The translations under genes were made by a program, and so were the position numbers. Below are positions 1 to 8,929 of a stretch of DNA of 64,000 nucleotides, piece by piece. How positions within the stretch are numbered: the first letter of the stretch is position 1; each line of letters begins with the position of its first letter. Source of the stretch: JAAFHB01 sp963675995 (lineage in GTDB: Bacteria; Bacteroidota; Bacteroidia; Bacteroidales; Prolixibacteraceae); the NCBI GenBank assembly GCA_963675995.2, contig CAXXIY010000003.1, forward strand, positions 332,105 through 396,104, in the 5' to 3' direction. Under the pieces are notes generated by a model. It saw nothing but the letters and a program-made list of their open reading frames with translations, ran no database searches and was not told the origin of the DNA.

Positions 1-23
1 AATTTCTAATCAGATACAAAAAA

Positions 24-239
24 TTAGCCGAATGACACATCAGTTCTCATCCGTTTCATAAAGCGGGTAATATGGGTATAACCAATTTCTTTGAGGATTG
101 TTCGTGCTTCAACGAAATAGCGGTTCATCTGCTCCGACTGAGGAGCATCAGATCCTAAGGTGACAGGAACCCCTGCACTCAAAAGTGCGGTTAGAAATTC
201 ATTCCCGGGAAAAAAGCCCCACGTGATCTCTCTAAACAA
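24..239 (-). pseudogene. C-terminal remnant of a PHP-family (histidinol-phosphatase-like) protein
   Basis: The 71-codon frame resembles the last part of PHP-domain histidinol phosphatases: a segment reading LLSAGVPVTLGSDAPQ, then FVEARTILKEIGYT. Intact family members usually have SDAH at this point; here it is SDAP. The only start is TTG and the N-terminal two thirds of the family are absent. The frame stays open upstream to a stop at 318-320, but that part does not resemble the family. It is therefore a broken 3' fragment, not a working enzyme. It lies just downstream of the GH32 gene on the same strand. The family assignment rests on motif memory only. Confidence 0.5.
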
Positions 240-296
240 CTTGTAAAAACTTCGAAAGCAAATGAAATGATCATATTCAGATGACCTAACGGTCTG

Positions 297-326
297 ATAG
301 CCTATCTTTCTAATAGCCTATCTTTC
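297..326. repeat. Short tandem duplication at the GH32 stop codon
   Basis: The sequence tagcctatctttc occurs twice in close tandem (297-309 and 314-326). The second copy includes the stop and last codons of the GH32 gene. It marks the junction between an intact gene and the truncated PHP-family remnant and may be a slippage or rearrangement scar. Confidence 0.6.
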
Positions 327-1763
327 ACCCCACACCGAATTTAGTTCATAAATCGCAATCTCCTTAACGAACAATTCACCACCCTGGGTCCACAAGGTTA
401 AACCGTCATCACCTTCTGCAGGGGTAAAACAACTGCTCATCACCACCTCACCATCATTGGCAAAGATTTCAATGGATGACCGGTCCAAAAGAATTTCGAA
501 TTGTAATAATCCCCCTCTGGGTTCAACAACGGCCTGTCCCCCCATGCAAGCGAGCAATTTCTTATTCGAATCGTACCTGATCTCAGTACCCACCTCCTTC
601 TTTCCGTTTCGAACCAGAAATCCAAAACCATCAGAACTTTTTGGATCAAAGGTCGCTTTGATATGAAGTGTTTTACCTGAGATACCACCGACTAAATTTC
701 CATTAAGGCCGGGAATGATGTTTTTTTCTTTTTTGATCAGGTCCTTTTTACTATGAAGTGTTAAAATGGCGTCTATTGGCTTTTTGCAAAGTGTTATTCC
801 CAACTTTGTAGTCCGCAGCGATAACTCACAGGGGAAGGTCATCTGTCCGTTGAAAGGCATGTCCGGAAACTCTCCCCCACGCATCCAGGCAAGTTGGATC
901 AGCTTTCCTTCAGGTTGGTTCGACCAGGTCTGAGTCGCATAGAAATTCTTTCCATAATCAAGCGTTCTCTTCCTGGTTTCGGGTGTAAATTGCTTTCCAT
1001 CAAAGGTTCCGACACGATATTCCCCGCTGCCTCCCAATAATACCCATTTTGATTTGGCCTTATCGCCGTCAAGCGGAAGTTCAAAAAGATCGGGACATTC
1101 GTAAAAACCTTCTATATGACTTTGTAATTCCCAATTAATCAAATTTTTGGAAGTAAATATTGAAATTCCCTGCTTCGCCATATCTCCATCTGGTTTCCGG
1201 TAAAGCACCATCACCCAGTTTCCTGAAGGGCGGTGAAAGAAAACTTTTGGATCGCGTGCATCATCCTTTGCAAAAGGGATAAGGGGATTTTTATCGTATT
1301 TGTGCCAGGTACGACCTTTATCATTACTAAAGGCAAGCCGCTGTCCGCACTCAAAACTGGTATAGAAAATCAGAAGTGTTTTTTCTTTCCCCTGCTGTAA
1401 TCCCGCCGTATTGTTTTCATCTACAATGGCGCTACCCGAAAATGCCGTCGCATGACTTTTATCTTTTGAATCTTCATCAGGTGAGATGGCGATGGGCAGA
1501 TGTTCCCAATGTACAAGGTCCTTACTTACTGCATGTCCCCAGTGCATAAATCCCCACTCCAGTCCGTTTGGATTATACTGGTAAAAAAGGTGATATTCAC
1601 CATCATACCATACCAGACCGTTAGGGTCATTCATCCAGTTCTTCTCCGGTGAAAAGTGGAATTGGGGCCGGTATTTTTCCTGGTAATATTTTTTATCCGA
1701 TTTATCGGGAATAGTCGTAAAAGCCAGGCTAGCAGCAATTAGAGCAAAAATTAAATACCTCAT
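318..1763 (-). CDS. GH32 fructan/sucrose hydrolase (levanase or fructan beta-fructosidase type)
   Basis: Exported glycoside hydrolase that should release fructose from levan, inulin or sucrose. The 481-residue product has a signal peptide (about 1-17) and then the GH32 five-bladed propeller. Visible motifs are WMNDPNG at 43-49 (nucleophile Asp46), FSGSAIVD at 108-115, RDP at 170-172 (transition-state stabiliser) and ECPDLF at 222-227 (acid/base Glu222). The C-terminal beta-sandwich is complete, ending YELNSVW as is usual for the family. The length is normal for a secreted GH32. It is transcribed alone, divergently from the U32 gene. No SusC/SusD pair or fructokinase is next to it, so exact substrate preference cannot be read from context. 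Confidence 0.93.
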   Translation of the reverse strand: MRYLIFALIAASLAFTTIPDKSDKKYYQEKYRPQFHFSPEKNWMNDPNGLVWYDGEYHLFYQYNPNGLEWGFMHWGHAVSKDLVHWEHLPIAISPDEDSKDKSHATAFSGSAIVDENNTAGLQQGKEKTLLIFYTSFECGQRLAFSNDKGRTWHKYDKNPLIPFAKDDARDPKVFFHRPSGNWVMVLYRKPDGDMAKQGISIFTSKNLINWELQSHIEGFYECPDLFELPLDGDKAKSKWVLLGGSGEYRVGTFDGKQFTPETRKRTLDYGKNFYATQTWSNQPEGKLIQLAWMRGGEFPDMPFNGQMTFPCELSLRTTKLGITLCKKPIDAILTLHSKKDLIKKEKNIIPGLNGNLVGGISGKTLHIKATFDPKSSDGFGFLVRNGKKEVGTEIRYDSNKKLLACMGGQAVVEPRGGLLQFEILLDRSSIEIFANDGEVVMSSCFTPAEGDDGLTLWTQGGELFVKEIAIYELNSVWGER

Positions 1764-1807
1764 ATTTAAGTAATTATATAATCTTCATAGGATTATTTAG
1801 TTATTCA

Positions 1808-1815
1808 CAAATATA
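1808..1815 (-). promoter_or_regulatory. Candidate -7 element for the GH32 gene
   Basis: The minus strand reads TATATTTG, matching the Bacteroidetes -7 consensus TAnnTTTG, about 45 bases before the GH32 ATG. I see no convincing -33 TTG at the right distance, so this is tentative. Confidence 0.4.
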
Positions 1816-1834
1816 CATTATCTATTTAGCATTC

Positions 1835-1864
1835 TTGTATCCTGCGTTCTATATTGTAACTTTG
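1835..1864 (+). promoter_or_regulatory. Bacteroidetes-type promoter for the U32 gene
   Basis: A -33 TTG at 1835-1837 and a -7 TAACTTTG at 1857-1864 are separated by 19 bases, as in the Bacteroidetes primary-sigma promoter. The ATG follows 18 bases after the -7 box. With the minus-strand candidate at 1808-1815 it makes a divergent promoter region. Confidence 0.65.
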
Positions 1865-1882
1865 TAACGATTTATTAAAGTT

Positions 1883-3139
1883 ATGAGAAGAGAAGATATT
1901 GAGATAATGGCTCCCGTGGGTTCATACGAAGCATTAATGGCCGCAATACATGCCGGGGCAGGATCGGTCTATTTTGGAGTCGAACATTTAAATATGAGGG
2001 CCCGTTCAGCGAACAACTTCACCCTCGACGATCTGAAGGAGATTGCGCGAAGATGTAATCTGGCGGGGGTGAAGACCTACCTGACCGTTAATGTTGAGAT
2101 TTTTGATGAAGAGTTTTCTACTTTGTCGGACGTGTTAACAGCTGCCCGCGATGCAGGGATATCGGCGGTAATCGCAGCCGATATGTCGGTCATTCAGCAA
2201 TGCAGGGAGTTGGGAATTGAAGTTCATATCTCGACACAGGTCAATATCACCAATTACGAAGCAGTGAAGTTTTATTCACAGTTTGCGGATGTGATGGTCC
2301 TTGCCCGCGAGATGAATCTTGGCAGGGTGGGAAATATCTCACAGAAAATCAAGGATAACGACCTGCGCGGTCCATCCGGAAACCTGGTCCGGCTCGAAAT
2401 GTTTGTACATGGCGCATTGTGTATGGCTACCTCCGGGAAGTGTTATCTCTCCCTTCACGAGACCCATTCATCGGCCAACCGGGGATCGTGTATGCAGGCT
2501 TGCCGAAGGGCATATATTGTCACCGATAAGGAGACCGGCCGCGAACTGGAAGTGGATAATGAATATATCATGTCACCTAAAGATTTGAAAACCATTCATT
2601 TTCTAAATAAGATACTCGATTCCGGGGTTTCAGTTCTAAAAATTGAGGGTCGGGCCCGAAGTCCTGAATATGTTAAAACGGTTGTCGAATGTTATCACGA
2701 AGCGGTGGATGCGTGGTGTGATGGCACCTTTAATGAGGAGAAGATCACCGTATGGGACGAGAAGCTGGGAGCCGTTTTTAACCGTGGATTCTGGGACGGC
2801 TATTACCTCGGTCAACGACTCGGCGAGTGGAGCAGTAACTATGGATCGCTGGCGACTAAACGAAAGATTTACACAGGTAAGGTGACCAATTATTTTTCAA
2901 ATCTGGGCGTTGCCGAAATAAAACTCGAAACGAGCAGTCTAAAACAGGGCGATGAAATCATCATCAGCGGCCCCGGCACAGGGGTCATCCAGACAAAGGT
3001 GGAGGAGATCAGAGTGGGATTAGTTGCGGTTGATGAGGCCAAGAAAGGGGAACAGTGCTCGATACCTGTGGGAGTAAAGGTGCGACGTTCCGATAAGTTG
3101 TACCGTCTTGTGGATGCTTCAGAGGTGAAAGCACAATAA
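1883..3139 (+). CDS. U32 family protein (TrhP/YegQ-like tRNA hydroxylation factor)
   Basis: The 418-residue protein starts with the typical U32 opening (EIMAPVGSYEALMAAIHAGA). It carries the family signature around residues 172-211: E-x-FVHGALC, SGKCYLS, then NRGSCMQACRR, with the conserved cysteines expected to hold an Fe-S cluster. Although named peptidases, characterised members of this size act in prephenate-dependent RNA hydroxylation (TrhP on tRNA U34; the larger RlhA on 23S rRNA). The size and signature favour the TrhP-like group. It is probably cytosolic and monocistronic, behind its own promoter. The exact RNA target is inferred from the family, not shown by the sequence. Confidence 0.85.
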   Translation: MRREDIEIMAPVGSYEALMAAIHAGAGSVYFGVEHLNMRARSANNFTLDDLKEIARRCNLAGVKTYLTVNVEIFDEEFSTLSDVLTAARDAGISAVIAADMSVIQQCRELGIEVHISTQVNITNYEAVKFYSQFADVMVLAREMNLGRVGNISQKIKDNDLRGPSGNLVRLEMFVHGALCMATSGKCYLSLHETHSSANRGSCMQACRRAYIVTDKETGRELEVDNEYIMSPKDLKTIHFLNKILDSGVSVLKIEGRARSPEYVKTVVECYHEAVDAWCDGTFNEEKITVWDEKLGAVFNRGFWDGYYLGQRLGEWSSNYGSLATKRKIYTGKVTNYFSNLGVAEIKLETSSLKQGDEIIISGPGTGVIQTKVEEIRVGLVAVDEAKKGEQCSIPVGVKVRRSDKLYRLVDASEVKAQ

Positions 3140-3305
3140 TTTATTCTAATTTTTCACCTTTGAGGCAGCCATCTATTTCCTCTCCGGTATATTTTCTATC
3201 AACATTTCCCTTATTCCTTAAAAGAAGCGGACCGTTCAATGAGTTCCGAATCGCGTAATTCGTATATTTACCACCGTTTCTGAAACCAGAACTCAATTCA
3301 GACTT

Positions 3306-6080
3306 ATGGGTAAAAAACTGTTCACCGGATTTACAATATTGCTGATTACCGGACTCTTCACCGGATGGTACTTTTTCACCCGCGAATCGAAATTTCTCGG
3401 CACCTCTGCCTTCCGGGCCGTTCCCGAAAACGCCGCGCTCATTGTTCGCGTCCATAATATCGGTAACTATACGCTTAAAACCCGCAACAATCCGATCTGG
3501 AAAGCCTATTCCCAATTCCCCGGAGTAAGCCAATTGTACCAGGAGATCGCCTTTGCCGATTCCCTTTTTAAAGCCAATGAAAAAGCCAAAAATCTGTTTA
3601 GCGACAAGGACTTAACCATTGCATTCGACAGAAAAGATGATCTCCTCAGGACACTTTACCTCGTCGAACTAGCGAGTCTTACCGAAAAAAAAGTTATATC
3701 CGGATTGTTGGACAAATATTTTCAACAGCAGCGCTTCTCCCTCGAAAATATCAAGTCCGATGGTGTCAATTTATCTTGTTATACGCACGGAGGGGCTAAA
3801 GATCCCCGACCCGTTTTTTTCACCTTTTATCACGGTCTTTTTCTGGCTGGCTCCGATAAAGGGATGATTATGCAGGCCATCAGCCAACTGGATCATCCAT
3901 CCCCTCCCGGAAATACCGTTTTCGAGAAGGCCAATAAAACAGCCACAGGCAGTATCGATCTGAATATCTATCTTAACCATAAAAAATTGCCCTGGTTTGC
4001 AAGCCACCTCTTTTCTGAAACCTTTTTGGAAAAGTTGAAAGGGTCGGCCCCGCTCGCCGATTGGTCTGAACTTGACCTGACCCAAAAATCAGATGAGCTG
4101 CTTCTCAATGGGTTCAGCTTTATGGGCGACTCGCTCAACAATCAACTGGCGATCTTCCTCCATCAAAAACCCGATTCCTTTAAACTGGCATCCATCCTTC
4201 CCGCTGAAACGAGCTTCTTCCTGAGCTATGTGATCAACGACAACGCAAAATTCTTCAGCGATTACGAAAAATTACCTGGCCGGAGTCGCCAAACGGCGAG
4301 TCACACCCAATCATTGTCCGGAACCAATTCCCATAATGGCATTGATCTGCAAAAGATGGTTTCGCAAAATCTCGACGGTGCAGCAGCCATCTTCTTTACC
4401 TGTCCCGATCCTGTGATGAAGGAGGAAAACAGGTATCTCATCCTTAAAGTCCGGAGTGGATCGGCGATGGAGCGTGAGATGAACCCGCTGACCCTGAAAA
4501 TACCGGGTACCAAAAAACGTGAACGGGCCAAAGATCACCTCTTATTTAAAATGGACAAAGAGACCGTTTTCAAAATTTACAAAACGCCCGTGACCGATTT
4601 TGGCAAACGAGTTTTTGGAGATCTCTTTTCAGGAGTTGTGACCAGCTATTTCACCTTTTATGACAACTGCCTGATCATGGGAACCTCAAATGAGTCACTC
4701 GAACGTTTTTTAAGGGCAAACGTGTTGCACGAGACGCTAAAAAATGACCCCGTCTATAAAAAATCTACGCTTGGTCTCTCCGAAAAGCTGAACATCTTTC
4801 TCTGGAGTTCTCCGGGTCGGTCGCTCCCCTTCTTCAGGGAGATGTTCGATGCCCGATTCTATGAGCAACTGGGAAAATACAACGCCGAATTTAAAAAGAT
4901 TGAATCTGCCGGCTGGCAAATAACGGAAGAAAACGGCATGAATTATAACCTGGCTCGACTGAAATACAACCCCGATGTTCCTGAAAGTATCACTTCGGTT
5001 ACCTGGAAGAGCAAAATTGAAAACGACGTGATCAACCGGCCTCAATTTGTTCTCAACCCATCTGACAAAGCCAATCCGGAAATTGTGTTTCAGGATAGCG
5101 ATCTCAATTTGATATTGATGAAAAGTGACGGAACCCTATTATGGAAAATCAAACTTAAAAGTCCCGTCCGGAGTGAGGTGTTTCAACTCGACTGTTTCAA
5201 AAATGGTCAGCTTCAGTATTTTTTCAGTACGGATGAGGCTTTGCATCTGATCGGTCACGATGGGAAATACATTGCGAATTACCCTGTTGCACTTCGGTCC
5301 GAAGCCACAAATGGTGTTGCAGTAGTCGATTATGACCACAATAAAGATTACCGCTTTTTTATAGCTTGTAAAGATCATAAGATCTGCCTTTTCGATAAGA
5401 AAGGAAAGCCCGTTACAGGCTGGGCTCCGGCAAAGACAGAACACAATGTCACTCAACCAATTCAGTACTTTAGGGCAGAGCGTAAAGATTATATCGTTTT
5501 TACGGATAAAAATCGCGTGTACCTCCTCGATCACAAAGGGAAACCTGCAGCGACTTTCAAAGGAGAGATGACCTTCTCGCACAACCGCTTGTCACTTCAG
5601 GCAAAATCGGGAAAAACACCCTCCCGACTGATCACCACCGATTCGAAGGGAAATGTTATCGCTATCGGGTTCGACGGTAAGGCAAAGAAGGTGCAGAGTG
5701 GCCGGTTTTCACCCGATCACTATTTTATCTACGACGATTTTAACTCAGACAAACAACACGATTATCTGTTTTTCGATGGTGATTCAATGGTTGTTTACGA
5801 TCAGAACTCAAACAGAACCTTCAGCCGGAAATTTAATCATCGCGTCAGCTTTCCCCCTGAACTATTCACCTTTCCAGATAAAAGTCGTAAAATTGGGATT
5901 ACCGACACCATCGATCATCAGTTATACCTTTTTAATGCCGACGGGAGTAGTTACAAAGGTTTTCCCATCGATGGCAACTCCCCTTTTGCAATACACTTTT
6001 CGGGGGAACTTAAGGATGGATTTAACCTGATCACTGGGAGTGCTGATCGCTATTTAATTCAATATCACATTAAATTTTAA
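3306..6080 (+). CDS. Large membrane-anchored envelope protein with FG-GAP-like C-terminal repeats (DUF3352-like)
   Basis: The 924-residue product has one N-terminal hydrophobic segment (about 5-24) after a Gly-Lys-Lys start, suggesting a signal anchor with the rest in the periplasm. Residues about 35-560 form a long region with no catalytic motif I recognise; the opening phrase about a protein seeing values AVPENAALIVRV is typical of DUF3352-like proteins. From about residue 600 the protein resembles a beta-propeller, with Asp-rich loops such as DYDHNKDYRF and DDFNSDKQHD that look like FG-GAP/VCBS calcium loops. Function unknown. It stands alone between the U32 gene and a lipoprotein gene. 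The 165 bases upstream contain a near match to the -7 box (TATATTTA). Confidence 0.7.
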   Translation: MGKKLFTGFTILLITGLFTGWYFFTRESKFLGTSAFRAVPENAALIVRVHNIGNYTLKTRNNPIWKAYSQFPGVSQLYQEIAFADSLFKANEKAKNLFSDKDLTIAFDRKDDLLRTLYLVELASLTEKKVISGLLDKYFQQQRFSLENIKSDGVNLSCYTHGGAKDPRPVFFTFYHGLFLAGSDKGMIMQAISQLDHPSPPGNTVFEKANKTATGSIDLNIYLNHKKLPWFASHLFSETFLEKLKGSAPLADWSELDLTQKSDELLLNGFSFMGDSLNNQLAIFLHQKPDSFKLASILPAETSFFLSYVINDNAKFFSDYEKLPGRSRQTASHTQSLSGTNSHNGIDLQKMVSQNLDGAAAIFFTCPDPVMKEENRYLILKVRSGSAMEREMNPLTLKIPGTKKRERAKDHLLFKMDKETVFKIYKTPVTDFGKRVFGDLFSGVVTSYFTFYDNCLIMGTSNESLERFLRANVLHETLKNDPVYKKSTLGLSEKLNIFLWSSPGRSLPFFREMFDARFYEQLGKYNAEFKKIESAGWQITEENGMNYNLARLKYNPDVPESITSVTWKSKIENDVINRPQFVLNPSDKANPEIVFQDSDLNLILMKSDGTLLWKIKLKSPVRSEVFQLDCFKNGQLQYFFSTDEALHLIGHDGKYIANYPVALRSEATNGVAVVDYDHNKDYRFFIACKDHKICLFDKKGKPVTGWAPAKTEHNVTQPIQYFRAERKDYIVFTDKNRVYLLDHKGKPAATFKGEMTFSHNRLSLQAKSGKTPSRLITTDSKGNVIAIGFDGKAKKVQSGRFSPDHYFIYDDFNSDKQHDYLFFDGDSMVVYDQNSNRTFSRKFNHRVSFPPELFTFPDKSRKIGITDTIDHQLYLFNADGSSYKGFPIDGNSPFAIHFSGELKDGFNLITGSADRYLIQYHIKF

Positions 6081-6184
6081 TTGCTAAAAGTTATCGTTGT
6101 ATTTAATTCCTAACGTGATTTGATGATGCTCATTACTATGGCTTAATTGAAAGAAATAAATCACCATTCATAATTTATACAGAA

Positions 6185-6793
6185 TTGCAAACTTTGAAAA
6201 CCGCCAATCTCTATCGTTCAGCACTTTTGTTTCTGCTGATGCCCGTCATTTTTCTCTCGTGCAACCTGGAGGATTTTAACCTGAAAAAAATCGCCAGGCC
6301 CGATGATATCATCCCGGTTTACTCGGCCCCGATAGGTTATGGCACATTTAAAATTTCAGATCTCGCCCCAACGTCTTTGCCTTCCACCTTTCTGATCCCG
6401 GCCGGCGGACTGACGCTTCAACCCGTGGTAATCAGCAAATCAGGAACCTCGTTCACAAGTGCTGCCATCGATTCAGCCTATCTTGTAATCACTTTCACAA
6501 ACACCACGTTATGCAATATCGCCTTTGAACTCAGCTTTATCAACTCCTCAACGGGAGTCCATTCTGACACCTTCAAAGCCAATCCCGATATACCCCCAAC
6601 ATCAAAAGATTATCCGGTCCGGTTTAACCTTGGTCCCAACGACCTGACTCTCCTGAAGCGCGCCACCGATGTGGAGCTCACCTTCAAACTCCTGCCACCT
6701 TCATCGGGGAACCTGACTTACGGAGCACTGAAGAGCGATACTTTCACGTTCAGCATCTTTTTCTATGCCCCTGTAAATATATTGAAGTTATAA
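6185..6793 (+). CDS. Predicted outer-membrane lipoprotein
   Basis: The 202-residue product begins with a type II signal peptide ending VIFLSC, so Cys26 should be lipidated. The only start giving a full signal peptide is TTG at 6185; the next ATG would leave just eight residues before the Cys. The mature part is Ser/Thr/Pro-rich and mostly predicted beta, without catalytic motifs I recognise. It is followed after 4 bases by an outer-membrane protein gene, and the two probably form one transcription unit. The role may be a surface lipoprotein partnering the next product; that is inference from adjacency. Confidence 0.75.
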   Translation: MQTLKTANLYRSALLFLLMPVIFLSCNLEDFNLKKIARPDDIIPVYSAPIGYGTFKISDLAPTSLPSTFLIPAGGLTLQPVVISKSGTSFTSAAIDSAYLVITFTNTTLCNIAFELSFINSSTGVHSDTFKANPDIPPTSKDYPVRFNLGPNDLTLLKRATDVELTFKLLPPSSGNLTYGALKSDTFTFSIFFYAPVNILKL

Positions 6794-6797
6794 TTTT

Positions 6798-8240
6798 TTG
6801 AATCGTTTAAAATTGAGGAAGCTTTCACTCCAAATCCTGTTACTACTTTTCCTGCTGGGGGCCTCACAGCTCATCCATGCACAACCCAATACGCTCTATT
6901 TTATAAAGGGTATTCCGCAAACCAAAGATCTCAATCCTGCCCGGACGGGAATCACCACAGGGTTTTATGTGAGCCTGCCACTGTTTTCGAAACTTGATCT
7001 GGAGGCCAACACCAACGGCTGGAACTACAACGATCTGATTCATAAAGGGACCGGTCTCCGTGCAGATTCTCTGGTGATCGATCTCGACAATTTCATCAAC
7101 AACATCGACAAAAAGAACTTTATCAATGAGTCTGTGGCCCTGACGATTCTGGAAGGGGGATACCGAAAAGAGAAGAATTTCTACGGATTATCGATTTCCG
7201 AAAGGGAGTCAGGTCAGCTCACATTTGACAAGGAGATGATCAGACTCATCAAATATGGAAATTATCCCGTTCTGGGACAGACCACCTTTTCGGGTATTCT
7301 GGGCGTTACGATTCAACAGTTTCACGAAATAAAGTTCAACTTCTCACACGAGGTCTCCAAAGCGTTGACCATCGGTTTTGCCACCAAGCTTTTACTAGGT
7401 ACAGGTTCGATCTACAGTAGCGGATTCAGTGTGCGTAACACCACACCTTTAAATGGGAGCACACTCGATCTGAACGCCCTGGGGAGGTTAAATATCTCTG
7501 CCCCAATAACGGTCAACCATAACCCCGCCGGACAAATCTTCAATATAACCCGAAATCCCAATACAAAATTAGGAACCTACCTGAGCAATTTTGGGAATCC
7601 GGGTTTTGCCATTGACCTGGGATTCTCGTACCGGTTGGGTAAGAAGACCGAGATCTCAGCAAGTCTGATCGATCTGGGGGTCATTCGCTGGAAGCAGCAC
7701 CTTACCCAACTAACCGAAAATGGAACTTTCGTCTACCAGGGGATCAATGTGAACGATCCATCCGTGCTTCCCCCTTTAAAACCTGTGATCAACCAGCTGG
7801 GGAACGATCTGACCACTGCGTTTACTCCCGTTTTCAGTGCAAACTCATTTTCGACCCTTCTCCCCTCTAAAATCTATTTTGGGATTGACTATGAGTTGTC
7901 AAAAGCCATTAGTTTTTCGGAGGTCAACAGGTTGATGATTGTTAATAACACCGTTCAACCCTCCATGACGGCAGCGGCCAATGCCCGGGCAGGAAGATTC
8001 TTATCTTTGTCGGCCAGCTACTCCATCCTGCAGTCGGGATACGACAATATTGGTTTAGGTGCCGCAGTTCGCATTGGACCCGTTCAGATTTATGCAGTGG
8101 CCGATCACCTTTATTCGCTCCGCAACCCCGCCACCTCTGCCAATATGAACCTCCGGATTGGTGTAAACCTCCTGTTCGACAGCAACCGTAACGGTTTGAA
8201 CGAGGGAATATCCAGTCCCGATTGCCATTGCCCGTACTAA
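6798..8240 (+). CDS. DUF5723-like outer-membrane beta-barrel protein
   Basis: The 480-residue product has a cleavable signal peptide (about 1-28, ending SQLIHAQ). It then has the DUF5723-like opening in which NTLYFIKGIPQTKDLNPA precedes alternating aromatic and polar beta strands typical of a Bacteroidota outer-membrane barrel. The start is TTG at 6798, 4 bases after the lipoprotein stop; no ATG fits the signal peptide better. The C-terminus ends in a short Ser/Cys/Pro tail (SPDCHCPY). No ligand or enzymatic role can be read. Translational coupling with the lipoprotein gene suggests a joint envelope function. Confidence 0.75.
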   Translation: MNRLKLRKLSLQILLLLFLLGASQLIHAQPNTLYFIKGIPQTKDLNPARTGITTGFYVSLPLFSKLDLEANTNGWNYNDLIHKGTGLRADSLVIDLDNFINNIDKKNFINESVALTILEGGYRKEKNFYGLSISERESGQLTFDKEMIRLIKYGNYPVLGQTTFSGILGVTIQQFHEIKFNFSHEVSKALTIGFATKLLLGTGSIYSSGFSVRNTTPLNGSTLDLNALGRLNISAPITVNHNPAGQIFNITRNPNTKLGTYLSNFGNPGFAIDLGFSYRLGKKTEISASLIDLGVIRWKQHLTQLTENGTFVYQGINVNDPSVLPPLKPVINQLGNDLTTAFTPVFSANSFSTLLPSKIYFGIDYELSKAISFSEVNRLMIVNNTVQPSMTAAANARAGRFLSLSASYSILQSGYDNIGLGAAVRIGPVQIYAVADHLYSLRNPATSANMNLRIGVNLLFDSNRNGLNEGISSPDCHCPY

Positions 8241-8255
8241 ACAACGGAAAAATAA

Positions 8256-8500
8256 ATGGGTCCACAAGTAAAGCAAGGGGTCCACGAATTCACACGAATT
8301 TTCACTAATTTCTTTGAGAGGAAATTGTTATCACACCGTCAGTGTGAGATGTACGAATTGTTTTAAAAGATGTCCGCCGTTAGGCGGCTTCGTGTTAATT
8401 CGTGTTAATTAGCTTCGCTGATCTTCGATTCGTGGACAAAACCCTTTTAATTCGTGGACCAAACCTTTAATCCGTGGACCAAACCTTCACTTCATGGAAT
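8256..8500. repeat. Word-repeat cluster (gtccac / cacacc-ggtgtg / tccgcc-ggcgga family)
   Basis: The spacer before the DUF4834 gene consists of the same short words as the big arrays at 12-25 kb: ggggtccacgaatt, a cacaccgtcagtgtg palindrome, a tgtccgccgttaggcgg hairpin, the reverse complement of the gaagatcagcgaagct word, and several attcgtggac(c)aaa units. Left-hand words are reverse complements of right-hand ones, so the cluster is one long imperfect inverted repeat. It is the only clear member of the family in the conserved left part of the window. Confidence 0.8.
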
Positions 8501-8536
8501 CTGTCGTATCCATCTTTTATTTCAAAAAAAATTTAC

Positions 8537-8544
8537 TATTTTTG
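8537..8544 (+). promoter_or_regulatory. Candidate -7 element for the DUF4834 gene
   Basis: TATTTTTG matches TAnnTTTG and lies 22 bases before the ATG at 8567. A -33 TTG is not obvious, so the call is tentative. Confidence 0.4.
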
Positions 8545-8566
8545 CCCTTGTTAAAAATTAAGAGTA

Positions 8567-8854
8567 ATGAAACTTTACATTCTGCTCAATATCGTCTCAC
8601 TTTTTGATCTGTTGATTATCCTTTTTGCGATCTATTACGGATTTAAATTTCTGATACGTTTTATTGCCCCGAAGGTTGTCGATAACGCTGCAAATAAGAT
8701 ATATAACGAAATGCAGAACCGCGAAGCCTCGAAAGAGAAGCGGACCGTCCGAAGAGGGGATGTAACGATTGATTATACCAACAAAAGACCTAAACAGTTC
8801 GGACGATCCGATGGCGATTATATCGAGTTTGAGGAGATCGATGAAAAAAAATAG
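8567..8854 (+). CDS. DUF4834 family small membrane protein
   Basis: The 95-residue protein has one N-terminal transmembrane helix (about 10-32) followed by a basic, charged cytoplasmic tail. The tail contains the segment VTIDYTNKRPK and ends in an acidic stretch (GDYIEFEEIDEKK). This layout is typical of the short DUF4834 proteins widespread in Bacteroidota, often near housekeeping genes. Their function is unknown. It precedes glyS by 75 bases on the same strand and may be co-transcribed with it. Confidence 0.8.
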   Translation: MKLYILLNIVSLFDLLIILFAIYYGFKFLIRFIAPKVVDNAANKIYNEMQNREASKEKRTVRRGDVTIDYTNKRPKQFGRSDGDYIEFEEIDEKK

Positions 8855-8929
8855 TCCAGACAATTATTGACCAATTTAAGATTTAAATTAAACAATCAGA
8901 GCACCTCCCCAGCTCTTTAGATAACTATT

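Noticed and set aside
3141..3533. 130-codon minus-strand ORF overlapping the 3306 gene
   Set aside because: Overlaps the start of a much better supported gene on the other strand; no features.
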